Shown one piece after another: positions 1-10,036 of a stretch of DNA of 64,000 bases (the first letter of the stretch is position 1; each line of letters begins with the position of its first letter). This DNA is from Hyphomicrobium_A sp963722495 (GTDB lineage: Bacteria > Pseudomonadota > Alphaproteobacteria > Rhizobiales > Hyphomicrobiaceae). A model generated the notes under the pieces. That model made no database searches. It was not told the origin of the DNA and saw only the letters and a list, made by a program, of their open reading frames with translations. The stretch covers positions 124,001-188,000 of the forward strand of contig CAVRND010000011.1 of assembly GCA_963722495.1 (NCBI GenBank), read 5' to 3'. Position numbers and translations under genes: made by a program.

Positions 1-252
1 CTCGCCGCGGTCGGGCACGCACAGGTCGGCGCCGAGGTCGAAGAGATCGTTCTGGATGCGCACCAGCATCGCATCGAGCTTGGGATCGGCGTCGCCTAAG
101 TGGAGACGCACCATGCCGACGCTGGCATTGGTTTCGTCGACCGTGCCGTAGGCCGAGATGCGCAAAGCGTGCTTGGGCACGCGCTCGCCGCTACCGAGCG
201 CCGTGGTGCCCTTATCGCCCGTGCGGGTGTAGATCTTGCTTAGTACGACCAT
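1..252 (-). CDS. PduO-type ATP:cob(I)alamin adenosyltransferase, 3' end outside window
   Basis: The gene reads from an ATG at 252 off the left edge, so only the first 84 codons are present. The N-terminus has the hallmarks of PduO-type corrinoid adenosyltransferases: SKIYTRTGDKGTTAL (ATP-binding loop), then YGTVDETNAS and later RIQNDLFDLGADL. The enzyme transfers the adenosyl group of ATP to cob(I)alamin, giving coenzyme B12. In this organism B12 would serve mutases such as methylmalonyl- and ethylmalonyl-CoA mutase, which fits the ethylmalonyl-CoA genes at 43-45 kb (inference). It lies 36 nt downstream of the small membrane-protein gene on the same strand, probably in one operon. Confidence 0.9.
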   Translation of the reverse strand, partial: MVVLSKIYTRTGDKGTTALGSGERVPKHALRISAYGTVDETNASVGMVRLHLGDADPKLDAMLVRIQNDLFDLGADLCVPDRGE

Positions 253-288
253 GCGCGGCGTCCTCTCGACTGCTCAGGACAGCATAGC

Positions 289-483
289 TCAGCTGTAGTT
301 GTGGACGAACACGAAGAGCAGGATGATGACGATGGCCAGCGCCTGCAGCCCCACCCGCCAGCGCATGAGCTTCTGGCTCGTATTCGGGCTCTTGCCGCGC
401 GACAGGTTCCAAAGCCCGGCGAAGAGGACCAGGACCACCGCGATAACCGCCAGCGTGGTCAGGTGGTACAGGACTGTTTCCAT
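289..483 (-). CDS. HIG1-domain twin-transmembrane small protein
   Basis: This 64-residue protein has two hydrophobic helices, roughly residues 8-24 and 45-62. They are joined by a short basic loop, LSRGKSPNTSQKLMRWRVG. This is the layout and signature (RG-x-S-x-x-S-x-x-x-MR-x-R) of bacterial HIG1-domain proteins, often annotated twin transmembrane protein in Rhizobiales. Mitochondrial HIG1 relatives associate with respiratory complexes; the bacterial role is not established. It precedes the cobalamin adenosyltransferase gene on the same strand. No signal peptide is needed, and the protein is expected in the inner membrane. Confidence 0.85.
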   Translation of the reverse strand: METVLYHLTTLAVIAVVLVLFAGLWNLSRGKSPNTSQKLMRWRVGLQALAIVIILLFVFVHNYS

Positions 484-702
484 GGGCGTTCGATCTCCGT
501 TCCCGGCAACTCCTTAGAGCGTCGGCGACAGCCCCGCAAATCGTATCTGGGGCGTATCTTGGGCATATCCAGGCGCCCGTTCGGCAACCCCGCGTTGACC
601 ATCCGCGACAGCAACGCATTGGCAAGCCCTGGCGCGCCATAATTGCCGCAATTGGGGCCTCTGGTGATTTTGCCGGTTGGCATCAACGGGGGACATTGGC
701 CG

Positions 703-2145
703 TTGCATCGGTCTCAAATCACAACATTGGCAAGGCTTTACGTGTCCGCCGGCACCTTCGCCGGCGTCGTCATGCTTGCCGTGATGCCGACCGTCCCAGC
801 GTTCGCCCAAGCGGCTTCCAAAGCCGACGACGTAAAGAAGAAGCTCGAGAGCAAGCGCAACGAGCTGCAGGATGTGCAGAAGCGTACGCAGAGCCTACAG
901 AGCGACGTCGAAGGCCTGGCGTCCGAGCGCGAGCGGCTCAACTCACGCCTTGTCGAGACTGCCGATCTTATCAAGAAGAGCGAGGCGCAGCTCACGACCA
1001 TCGAGACGCGTCTCGGCGAGCTCGAAGAGCAGCAGCGCATCCTCAAGGGATCGCTCAACCAGCGCAATGATCAGATATCGAAGCTCCTGTCGGCGCTGCA
1101 GCGCATGGGTCGAAATCCACCGCCGGTGCTGATCACGCAGCGCGAGGACGCACTGCAGATGGTGCGCAGCGCCATGCTGCTATCGGCGGCGTTTCCCGAG
1201 CTGGGCACCCAGGCGAAAGCACTTACAGCGAGGCTCACCGAGCTGGTGCGCGTGATGACCGAGATCCGTACGCAGCGCGACGACCTGCGCACCGAGATGA
1301 CACGCCTCGGCGATGCGCGCACGCGGCTGGCCGGGCTGATGGAAGAGAAAAAGGTCACGCTCGACGCGCGCCAGTCGGAGCTGAAGCAGATGCGCACGGC
1401 CGCGGCCGACATCTCGCGCAACGTCAACGACCTCAACGAACTCATCTCGAAGCTCGACCAGGCGGTCAAGAACAACACCGGGCTCGGGGCCTACGACGAG
1501 CAGCGGAAGCAGGCGGCGGCCAACATTACCCCAAACATTACACCGAATTCACCTCCAGTCATCGCGCCGAACTCCCCCGCCGCGCTTCCCGAGATGTCCA
1601 AAGCGCCGCCCAAAAACGCCCCGGGCGCAACGTCGCAGAAGGGCACTGACTTCGTCGAGCTGTCGCCGAGCGCGACGCTTGGCAGCCCCGGCCGAATTAA
1701 GCCTGAGATCGCATTTTCCGAAGCAAATGGGCGATTACCGATGCCTGCCCAGGGCCGACAGGTGCTAGGCTTCAGCGAGAAAACCCAGTTCGGCGGTCAG
1801 TCAAAAGGTATTGTGCTCGAAACTCGCCAAGGTGCCCAAGTCACGTCACCTTGCGATGGTTGGATCGTTTACGCTGGTGAGTTTCGGAGCTATGGGCAAC
1901 TCTTGATAATCAACGCGGGCGGCGGCTATCATGTGCTCCTCGCGGGCCTGTCGCAGATCGATGTTCAACCTGGCCAATTCGTTCTCGCTGCCGAACCGGT
2001 CGGAACAATGAGCGGCTGGGCGCAACAGGCTCAACCCGCAGCTTCAAACAACGCCCCCGTCCTCTATGTGGAATTTCGCAAGGATGGGAAGCCTATAGAC
2101 CCCGACCCATGGTGGGTGGCGGGTCATCGAAAGGTGCAAGGATAA
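703..2145 (+). CDS. EnvC-like murein hydrolase activator (coiled coil plus degenerate LytM/M23 domain)
   Basis: I chose the TTG at 703, 9 nt after a GGGGGA ribosome site, because it gives a clean signal peptide (hydrophobic core, then AFAQAA). The frame is open back to a TTG at 643. After the signal come about 200 residues of heptad-rich, Lys/Glu/Arg/Gln-rich coiled coil and a Pro/Asn/Ala linker. A C-terminal LytM fold follows (GQSKGIVLETRQGAQV, GGGYHVLLAGL, APVLYVEFRKDGKPIDP). The zinc-binding HxH of active M23 peptidases is replaced by VEFR, as in EnvC. It therefore should activate amidases in the periplasm during septal wall splitting rather than cut peptidoglycan. The TAA stop overlaps the ATG of ctpA (TAATG), implying translational coupling. 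Confidence 0.88.
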   Translation: MHRSQITTLARLYVSAGTFAGVVMLAVMPTVPAFAQAASKADDVKKKLESKRNELQDVQKRTQSLQSDVEGLASERERLNSRLVETADLIKKSEAQLTTIETRLGELEEQQRILKGSLNQRNDQISKLLSALQRMGRNPPPVLITQREDALQMVRSAMLLSAAFPELGTQAKALTARLTELVRVMTEIRTQRDDLRTEMTRLGDARTRLAGLMEEKKVTLDARQSELKQMRTAAADISRNVNDLNELISKLDQAVKNNTGLGAYDEQRKQAAANITPNITPNSPPVIAPNSPAALPEMSKAPPKNAPGATSQKGTDFVELSPSATLGSPGRIKPEIAFSEANGRLPMPAQGRQVLGFSEKTQFGGQSKGIVLETRQGAQVTSPCDGWIVYAGEFRSYGQLLIINAGGGYHVLLAGLSQIDVQPGQFVLAAEPVGTMSGWAQQAQPAASNNAPVLYVEFRKDGKPIDPDPWWVAGHRKVQG

Positions 2146-3543
2146 TGCGCAAGACGGAATTCGCATTCTGGACGTTCCTCTTGATGACCGGCCTCGCCGG
2201 CGCCACGACGCTTCTGAACGTCACGCGCTCTTATTCGGCGACCTCGGAAAACTCTGAGCTCTATCGGCAGCTCGATCTATTCGGCGACGTGCTCGAACGG
2301 GTGCGCTCCGATTACGTCGAGAAACCCGATGACACGATGCTGATCGAGTTCTGCCATCAACGGCATGCTCTCGGCGCTCGACCCGCACTCCTCCTACCTC
2401 AGCCCCAAGAACTACCGCGACATGCAGGTGCAGACGCGGGGCGAGTTCGGCGGCCTCGGCATCGAGGTCACGATGGAGAACGGCATCGTGAAGGTGGTGT
2501 CGCCCATCGACGACACGCCCGCCTCCAAGGCCGGCCTGCAGGCGAACGATCTCGTCACCCACCTCGACGGCGAACAGATCGTCGGCCTGACGCTGGAGCA
2601 GGCGGTCGAGAAGATGCGCGGCCCGGTGAACACGCCGATCTCGCTGACCATCGTTCGCAAGGGCGTTGACGATCCATTCGACGTGAAGGTCACGCGCGAC
2701 ATCATCCGCATCAACGCGGTGAAGGCTCATAACGAGAAGGACGTCGCCTACATCAAGGTGACGACCTTCAACGAGCAGACGCACGCCAACCTGGTGAAGG
2801 CGATCGAGAACGCCAAGAAGACGATCGGCAAGGACCTCAAGGGTTACGTCATCGACCTTCGCAACAACCCGGGCGGTCTGCTCGATCAGGCGATCGCCGT
2901 CTCCGACGACTTCCTGGAACGCGGCGCCGTGGTTCTCACCAAAGGCCGCAACAACGAGGAAACGCAGCGCGCCCAGGCTCACCCTGGCGATCTGACCGAC
3001 GGCAAGAAGGTCGTCGTGCTGATCAACGGCGGCTCGGCCTCGGCCTCGGAAATCGTCGCCGGCGCCCTGCAGGACCACAAGCGGGCCACCATCGTCGGCA
3101 CGCGCTCGTTCGGCAAAGGCTCGGTGCAGACGATCATCCCGCTCGGCGCCAACGGCGCGATCCGGCTCACGACGGCCCGCTATTACACGCCGTCGAACCG
3201 CTCGATCCAGGCCAAGGGCATCGATCCGGACATCGTCGTCGAGCAGGAGTTGCCCGACGAGCTGAAGAAGAAGGCGGCAGCCGCCGAGAAGGAGCGTGGC
3301 GAAGCCAGCTTGCGCGGCCATCTCCGCAATCCGGAGAACGGCAAGAGCGAGGACGGCAAAGAGGTGAAGGAGACCTCCGGTTCGTCGGCCTACGTGCCCA
3401 AGGAGCCCGAGAAGGACGTGCAGCTGCAGTATGCGCTGTCGTTCCTGCGCGGCACCGCGACCGACGGCAAGACGGCCGGTGCCACGATCCCGGTGCCGAG
3501 CACGACGCCGGGCGATGCCAACAAGGAAAAGGCAAAGGAGTAA
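2145..3543 (+). CDS. ctpA: S41 carboxy-terminal processing protease CtpA, one frameshift
   Basis: This is a periplasmic C-terminal processing protease. It starts at the ATG overlapping the envC stop. An N-terminal membrane anchor (residues 8-25) is followed by the S41 N-domain, a PDZ domain (GEFGGLGIEV onward) and the protease core. The Ser/Lys dyad is visible as NGGSASASEI and RSFGKGSVQT, with the strand motif DLRNNPGGLL between. The reading frame breaks near 2349, where GAGTTCTGCC stands for the expected GAGTCTGCC (IES-AINGML). Removing one T joins both halves. The C-terminal tail beyond the protease core is charged (KEK...EDGKEVKE). The envC-ctpA pair is common in Rhizobiales, which supports a role in envelope protein turnover. 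Confidence 0.9.
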
Positions 3544-3616
3544 GACTGGGCCCGACCGGGCAGTCTTAAACCCTGGCAAGCTATAGATGGGCGCCGTTTC
3601 GGCGCCCATCTTCGTT
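3542..3616 (+). terminator. Double hairpin terminator after ctpA
   Basis: Two inverted repeats follow the ctpA stop directly. The first is at 3542-3567 (AAGACTG arm with CAGTCTT). The second is at 3585-3611, with 12-bp arms AGATGGGCGCCG and CGGCGCCCATCT around TTT, followed by TCGTTT. The second is the likely intrinsic terminator of the envC-ctpA unit. Confidence 0.7.
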
Positions 3617-3650
3617 TGTGCCCCACCACGCTCCAGACCGGAATCCCCCT

Positions 3651-4160
3651 ATGCGTAGCTCCCCCGCCCCCGGCTACCGTCCTTGCGTCGGCATCACCGT
3701 CATCAATCCCGCCGGTCTCGTCTGGGTCGGCCGCCGCGCCGACGCCGGTGGCGAGGAGGAGGGCCGCGGACAGTGGTGGCAGATGCCCCAGGGCGGCATC
3801 GACGCCGACGAGGCCCCGGCCGACGCCGTGCTGCGCGAGCTGATCGAGGAGACCGGCATGCGCACGGTCAAAATCCTCGGGGAGACAAGCGGTTGGCTGC
3901 GCTACGACCTGCCGCCGGAGCTTGCCGGCAAGTCGTGGGGCGGACGCTATAAGGGCCAGGAGCAGAAGTGGTTCGCGGTGCGCTTCCTCGGCGATGAGAG
4001 CGAGATCGACATCAACCCGGCGACCGGCCACAAGGCCGAGTTCACCGAGTGGCGTTGGGTACCCCTCGCCGAGGTCGCCGACCTCATCGTGCCGTTCAAG
4101 CGCGAGGTCTACGTGCAGGTGGTCGAAGCTTTCGCCTCTTACGCCCGACCGATGCGCTGA
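3651..4160 (+). CDS. RNA pyrophosphohydrolase RppH-like Nudix protein, copy 1
   Basis: The predicted protein has 169 residues from the ATG at 3651; an in-frame start at 3618 lies in the terminator trail. It carries the RppH-type start YRPCVGITVINPAGLVWVGRR and the WWQMPQGGI entry to the Nudix box (GGIDADEAPADAVLRELIEETGM). The box matches GX5EX7REUXEEXGU fully. RppH removes pyrophosphate from triphosphorylated mRNA 5' ends to start RNase E decay, or hydrolyses dinucleoside polyphosphates. A second, clearly paralogous gene follows 119 nt later. The loop before WWQMPQGG differs between the copies (RADAGGEEEGRGQ here), so they may differ in substrate. Confidence 0.88.
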   Translation: MRSSPAPGYRPCVGITVINPAGLVWVGRRADAGGEEEGRGQWWQMPQGGIDADEAPADAVLRELIEETGMRTVKILGETSGWLRYDLPPELAGKSWGGRYKGQEQKWFAVRFLGDESEIDINPATGHKAEFTEWRWVPLAEVADLIVPFKREVYVQVVEAFASYARPMR

Positions 4161-4279
4161 CGCATCAGTCGCCACGGTGACGCAAAGTTATACAAATAAC
4201 GACATAGAATGGCTGGATTTTCCGGCTTATAATTGGACGTGATTCGACTGTTAATAACCTGTTAACAAGTCTGACTGCT

Positions 4280-4858
4280 ATGCCACCTCCGTCTGCCCAC
4301 ACCGAAACCTACGCTTCGCCGCTGCCGCTTCGTCCCTGCGTGGGCATCGTGCTGTTCAATCCGCAAGGTCTGGTTTGGGTGGGTCGCCATCGTCCCAAAT
4401 GGGCCGCGATGCGCGAGAGCTACGTCGGCGATCAGGTCTGGCAGATGCCCCAGGGAGGCATCGAGCCGCGCGAGCCGTCGCGCGAAGCCGCCTTCCGGGA
4501 GCTGCGTGAGGAGACGGGCGTGCGCAACGCCTCGTTGATCGGCGAAATCCCCGGCTGGTTGACCTATGAGCTACCGCGCGAACTGCTCGGCATCGCCCTC
4601 AAGGGCAAATATGCCGGCCATCGCCTGCGCTGGTACGCCATGCGCTTCGAGGGCGACGAGAGCGAGATCGACATCGGTCCCAAGGGCTCGATGAAGCCCG
4701 AGTTTGACGCCTGGAAGTGGGTGCCGCTGGCCGCCGTTCCGACGCTCGCCGTCGACTTCCGCCGCTCCGTCTACGAGGAAGTGGCACAGGAGTTCGCCCA
4801 TTTCGCGCGGCGCCGCGCGGCGCCGAGCACGACTCTCGACGCGGTCTTCTCGAAGTAG
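4280..4858 (+). CDS. rppH: RNA pyrophosphohydrolase RppH-like Nudix protein, copy 2
   Basis: This 192-residue protein is paralogous to the gene just upstream: PLRPCVGIVLFNPQGLVWVG, VWQMPQGGI and the complete Nudix box GGIEPREPSREAAFRELREE. The pre-box loop (RHRPKWAAMRESYVGDQ) and the overall length resemble canonical alphaproteobacterial RppH more than copy 1 does, so I give the symbol to this copy. It ends 3 nt before the convergent stop of atpC, so the transcripts of this gene and of the atp operon meet tail to tail. The 119-nt gap before it is AT-rich (TTATAATTGG, TTAATAACCTGTTAAC), suggesting its own promoter. Confidence 0.88.
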   Translation: MPPPSAHTETYASPLPLRPCVGIVLFNPQGLVWVGRHRPKWAAMRESYVGDQVWQMPQGGIEPREPSREAAFRELREETGVRNASLIGEIPGWLTYELPRELLGIALKGKYAGHRLRWYAMRFEGDESEIDIGPKGSMKPEFDAWKWVPLAAVPTLAVDFRRSVYEEVAQEFAHFARRRAAPSTTLDAVFSK

Positions 4859-4861
4859 GCC

Positions 4862-5260
4862 CTAAGCGGCCTTCAGCTGTAGACGCTTCAGCACGTCGAG
4901 CAGCGTCTCCGCCATCATCCGCGCGTGGTCGTCCTTGGCTTCGGCAACCTGCGCCTCGGCAAGCTGCAGTTCGCTGGCGAGCCGTGCGCCTTCCAGCTCC
5001 TCGACCGGCATTGCGATCTGCGCGAGCACCGTAAGGCGCGCAGGATCGGCCTCGGCGACGCCCTTCTTGACCAGCAGGCGCTGGCGGCCTTGCGGCAGCG
5101 TCACATCCAGGATGCCGGGGCGCAGCGTGGAAATGAATGGCGAATGCCCGGCGAGCACGGCGAAGTCGCCCTCCATGCCGGGGACGACCACTTGCGAGGC
5201 CTCGCCGGAGAACACGAGGCGCTCGGGCGTCACCAGCTCGAAATTGAAAGTCGCTGCCAT
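4862..5260 (-). CDS. atpC: F1Fo ATP synthase epsilon subunit
   Basis: At 132 residues this is the usual size for an alphaproteobacterial epsilon subunit. The N-terminal beta-sandwich is clear (FNFELVTPERLVFSGEASQV, VPGMEGDFAVLAGHSPF, LRPGILDV). The protein ends in the C-terminal helical hairpin that can inhibit ATP hydrolysis. Epsilon sits in the central stalk with gamma. It is the last gene of the minus-strand unit atpHAGDC and lies 17 nt after the small Cys-rich gene. Confidence 0.95.
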   Translation of the reverse strand: MAATFNFELVTPERLVFSGEASQVVVPGMEGDFAVLAGHSPFISTLRPGILDVTLPQGRQRLLVKKGVAEADPARLTVLAQIAMPVEELEGARLASELQLAEAQVAEAKDDHARMMAETLLDVLKRLQLKAA

Positions 5261-5277
5261 TTGCTAGCCTATTCCTG

Positions 5278-5544
5278 TCAGTCGTCGGCGCCGTTGTCGC
5301 CGCCGGTCTTGGCGCGCACATCCTCGACGGTCTGCAGCTTCGTCCCGCAGAACGGGCAGAAGAAGAGCGGGTGGTCAACCATACCCGGCTCCTCGTCCTC
5401 GAGGTCGATGAGGCCCACCGACATGTAGAGCACGCCATCCTCGCCGACGGTGAGCAGCGGCTCGAACTCTTCGCCGCTCATCGCGTCCTTGAGCTCGCCG
5501 CAGCAGGAGCCGAAGCTCTGCGATGCGCCGGGTGCGTCCACCAT
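5278..5544 (-). CDS. Small four-cysteine, zinc-ribbon-like protein in the atp operon
   Basis: This is an 88-residue acidic protein of unrecognised function. A CC pair occurs near residue 14 (FGSCCGELKDAM), and a FFCPFCGTKLQ knuckle lies about 50 residues later. Together these provide four cysteines that could hold a zinc ion. The centre is rich in Asp/Glu (GLIDLEDEEPGMVDH). There is no signal peptide or membrane helix. It lies between atpD and atpC with short spacing on both sides, so it is almost surely cotranscribed with ATP synthase. A link to assembly or regulation of F1 is only inference from position. The start at 5544 could equally be the internal ATG at MSGEEF, but that would lose the CC pair. 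Confidence 0.75.
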   Translation of the reverse strand: MVDAPGASQSFGSCCGELKDAMSGEEFEPLLTVGEDGVLYMSVGLIDLEDEEPGMVDHPLFFCPFCGTKLQTVEDVRAKTGGDNGADD

Positions 5545-5587
5545 TTCCGTCGTCCTTATCGCGGGGCCCGCAGGCCCGGTTCAGTGA

Positions 5588-7022
5588 TCAGGCGGCTTCG
5601 GCGAGCTTTTCGGCCTTTGCCTTGGCTTCGTCGATGGTGCCGACCATGTAGAACGCCTGCTCGGGCAGGTGGTCGTAGTCGCCGTTGCAGAGGCCCTTGA
5701 AGGCCTTGATCGTGTCTGCGAGCGGGACAAACACGCCTGGCGAGCCGGTGAACACCTCGGCGACGTGGAACGGCTGCGACATAAAACGCTCGATCTTGCG
5801 GGCGCGGGCGACGATCATCTTGTCGTCCTCGGAGAGCTCGTCCATGCCGAGAATGGCGATGATGTCCTGCAGGGCCTTGTAGCGCTGCAGGATCTGCTGC
5901 ACTTGGCGGGCCACCTGATAGTGCTCCTCGCCGACGATGCGCGGGTCGAGCATGCGCGAGGTGGAGTCGAGCGGGTCGACCGCCGGGTAGATGCCCTTCT
6001 CGGAGATGGCGCGCGACAGAACGGTCGTCGCGTCGAGATGTGCGAACGACGTTGCCGGAGCGGGGTCGGTCAAGTCGTCGGCCGGCACGTAGATGGCCTG
6101 CACCGAAGTGATCGAGCCCTTTTGCGTCGTGGTGATGCGCTCCTGCAGGGCGCCCATGTCGGTCGCCAGCGTCGGCTGATAGCCCACGGCCGAAGGAATA
6201 CGGCCGAGAAGGGCCGACACTTCGGAGCCCGCCTGCGTGAAGCGGAAGATGTTGTCGACGAAGAACAGCACGTCCTGGCCCTGGTCGCGGAAGTACTCGG
6301 CGACCGTGAGGCCGGAGAGCGCGACGCGCATGCGGGCGCCCGGCGGCTCGTTCATCTGGCCGTACACAAGGGCGCACTTGGAGCCCTTGGTCGAACCGTT
6401 GTTCTTCTTCGGGTCGAGGTTGACGTTCGAACTCGATCATCTCGTGATAGAGATCGTTGCCCTCACGCGTGCGCTCGCCGACGCCGGCGAACACCGAGTA
6501 GCCGCCGTGGGCCTTGGCGACGTTGTTGATGAGCTCCATGATCAGCACGGTCTTGCCGACGCCGGCACCGCCGAACAGGCCGATCTTGCCGCCCTTAGCA
6601 TACGGCGCGAGCAGGTCGACGACCTTGATGCCCGTGACGAGGATCTGCGCCTCGGAGGCCTGATCGGCGAACGACGGAGCCGGAGCGTGGATCGGGCGCC
6701 GTTCGCTCGTCTTGACGGGGCCGGCCTCGTCGACCGGCTCGCCGATGACGTTGATGATGCGGCCCAGCGTTTCCTCGCCGACCGGCACGGTGATCGGACC
6801 GCCAGTATCGCGAACTTCCTGACCGCGCACGAGACCTTCGGAAAAGTCCATGGCGATGGTGCGCACGGTGTTCTCGCCGAGGTGCTGAGCGACCTCGAGC
6901 ACCAGGCGGTTGCCCTGGTTGGTGGTCTCTAGCGCGTTAAGAATAGCCGGCAGGTCCCCGTCGAACTGCACGTCGACGACGGCGCCCGTGACTTGGCGAA
7001 TGCGACCAACTGACTTTGCCAT
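5588..7022 (-). CDS. atpD: F1Fo ATP synthase beta subunit, one frameshift
   Basis: This is the catalytic beta subunit. It starts at the ATG at 7022, 6 nt after a GGAG site. The first half (VGRIRQVTGAVVDVQFDGDL, the Walker A sequence GGAGVGKT, GERTREGNDLYHEMIE) and the second half (YGQMNEPPGARMRVALSG, FRFTQAGSEVSALLGRIPS, a C-terminus ending KLAEAA) lie in different frames. The break is near 6430, where one extra base (GAGTTCGAAC for GAGTCGAAC on the coding strand) disturbs the IES-NVNLDPKKNNG segment. With that base removed the protein has normal length, so a sequencing error is the simplest explanation. The gene follows ohr rather than atpG directly. Confidence 0.95.
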
Positions 7023-7044
7023 TTTAGTCTCCAACAGATGAGTT

Positions 7045-7449
7045 TCAGCCGACCGACAGCGTGACGGGGATGTTCCCGCGCGTCGCCTTCGAGTACGGAC
7101 AGATTTCGTGGGCGTCCTTGATCAAGGCCTCGAGCTTGTCCTTGTCGGCGCCCGGGATCGAAAGCTTGATATCGGATTTCAACCCGAAGCTTGTCGCGTC
7201 TTTGTCGATAGTGATTGCGCACGTGACCTTGGCGGCCTGGCCGTCGAGGCCGTGTTTCTTTGCCAGCAGCAGGACAGCCTGACCAAAGCAGGACGACCAG
7301 CCGAGCGCCAAAAGCTGCTCGGGGTTGTGCCCTTCGCCCGATCCGCCCATGTCCTTCGGCAACGCCATCGCCAATGCGAGCTTGCCCTCGTCCAAGACGG
7401 CGCGGCCGTCCCGGCCACCCTTTGTCGTCGCTGTTGCCGTATAAGCCAT
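7045..7449 (-). CDS. ohr: Ohr/OsmC-family organic hydroperoxide reductase
   Basis: The protein has 134 residues, typical for Ohr. The two redox cysteines appear in their conserved settings, LGWSSCFGQAV and ICPYSKATRGNIPVTL. The N-terminus (YTATATTKGGRDGRAV) and GEGHNPEQLLAL agree with the Ohr branch rather than OsmC. Ohr detoxifies organic peroxides using lipoylated proteins as electron donors; the window also encodes a lipoyl protein and Lpd (21-23 kb and 19-21 kb). The placement is unusual: it lies between atpG (8 nt upstream) and atpD (22 nt downstream) within the ATP synthase operon. No OhrR-type regulator is nearby, so expression probably follows the atp genes. Confidence 0.88.
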   Translation of the reverse strand: MAYTATATTKGGRDGRAVLDEGKLALAMALPKDMGGSGEGHNPEQLLALGWSSCFGQAVLLLAKKHGLDGQAAKVTCAITIDKDATSFGLKSDIKLSIPGADKDKLEALIKDAHEICPYSKATRGNIPVTLSVG

Positions 7450-7457
7450 ATCGCCTC

Positions 7458-8339
7458 CTAGAGCGCGTCAGCGCCCGAGATGATTTCAATGAGCTCTTTG
7501 GTGATCATGGCCTGGCGCGTGCGGTTGTAGCGCAGCGTCAGCTTGTCGATCATCTCGCCGGCATTGCGCGTCGCACTATCCATGGCGCTCATCTGCGCGC
7601 CGTAGAAGGAGGCGACGTTCTCCAGGAGCCCGCGGAAGATCTGCGTCGAGATGTTGAGCGTCACGAGATCACCGAGCACTTCTTCCTCGGAGGGCTCGTA
7701 CTCATGGATTGCTTCGGCGTTGCCTGAGCCCTGCGGCTTGGCCGCGGGAAGCTTGGCCGGGATAAGCTGCAGGGCCGTCGGCTTCTGCGCGATGACGCTT
7801 TTGAACTCCGAGAAGTAGAGCGTGGCCACGTCGAACTCACCCGCCTCGTAGAGAGCGAGCAGCTTCTGCGCGATGTTGTCGGCGTGCGCGAAGGTGAGTT
7901 GGCGGATACCGCGCAGATCGACGCGATCGACGTAGTAGTTGCCGAACTCGCGGCGCATCGCCTCGGCGCCTTTGCGACCGACCATGATCATCTTGACGGT
8001 CTTGCCGTTGGCGAGCAGCCGCTGCGCATCCTGACGCGCGAGCTTCGAGATGTTTGTGTTGAAGCCGCCAGCCAGACCGCGCTCGCCGGTCATGACGATC
8101 ATCAGGTGCACCTGGTCGCGCCCTGTGCCGACGAGCAGCGGCGAAGCGCCCTTGTCGGTGACGCGCGAGCCGAGGCTCGCCATCATCTGATCCATGCGGT
8201 CGGCGTAGGGACGCGCGGCGGTCGCTACTTCTTGCGCGCGCCGAAGCTTCGCCGCGGCGACCATCTGCATCGCCTTGGTGATCTTACGCGTCGCCTTCAC
8301 GGAGGTGATGCGGTTTCTGAGGTCTTTTAAGCTCGGCAT
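7458..8339 (-). CDS. atpG: F1Fo ATP synthase gamma subunit
   Basis: This is the central rotor stalk subunit, 293 residues. I chose the ATG at 8339 because the product then begins with the family start MPSLKDLRNRITSVKATRKI. The N-terminal helix ITKAMQMVAAAKLRRAQ and the C-terminal helix NAGEMIDKLTLRYNRTRQA, which together form the coiled-coil shaft, are both present. The intact frame runs to the stop just before ohr. A GC-rich inverted repeat (AGCGGGC arm with GCCCGCT) lies in the 55-nt gap after atpA. Confidence 0.95.
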   Translation of the reverse strand: MPSLKDLRNRITSVKATRKITKAMQMVAAAKLRRAQEVATAARPYADRMDQMMASLGSRVTDKGASPLLVGTGRDQVHLMIVMTGERGLAGGFNTNISKLARQDAQRLLANGKTVKMIMVGRKGAEAMRREFGNYYVDRVDLRGIRQLTFAHADNIAQKLLALYEAGEFDVATLYFSEFKSVIAQKPTALQLIPAKLPAAKPQGSGNAEAIHEYEPSEEEVLGDLVTLNISTQIFRGLLENVASFYGAQMSAMDSATRNAGEMIDKLTLRYNRTRQAMITKELIEIISGADAL

Positions 8340-8394
8340 CGGGCCGCGGCTTCCTTCTTGCCTATCCTGCGAGCGGGCGCTAGCGCCGGCCCGC

Positions 8395-9927
<1,533 letters not shown>

Positions 9928-10036
9928 ACTTGCCTCTTCCCTTACAGCGCTTTGTCGTTTGTGGGGCGGCGCATCCAAGCGCCGGCCGGCCTTCGCAAAA
10001 ACGGCCGCAGGATAGACCCGCGGCCAGCATCCTCGA

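Noticed and set aside
2221..3609. Long minus-strand open frame opposite ctpA
   Set aside because: It is a high-GC shadow of ctpA: Arg/Leu/Asp-rich, no domain, no ribosome site, and ctpA has clear protease motifs.
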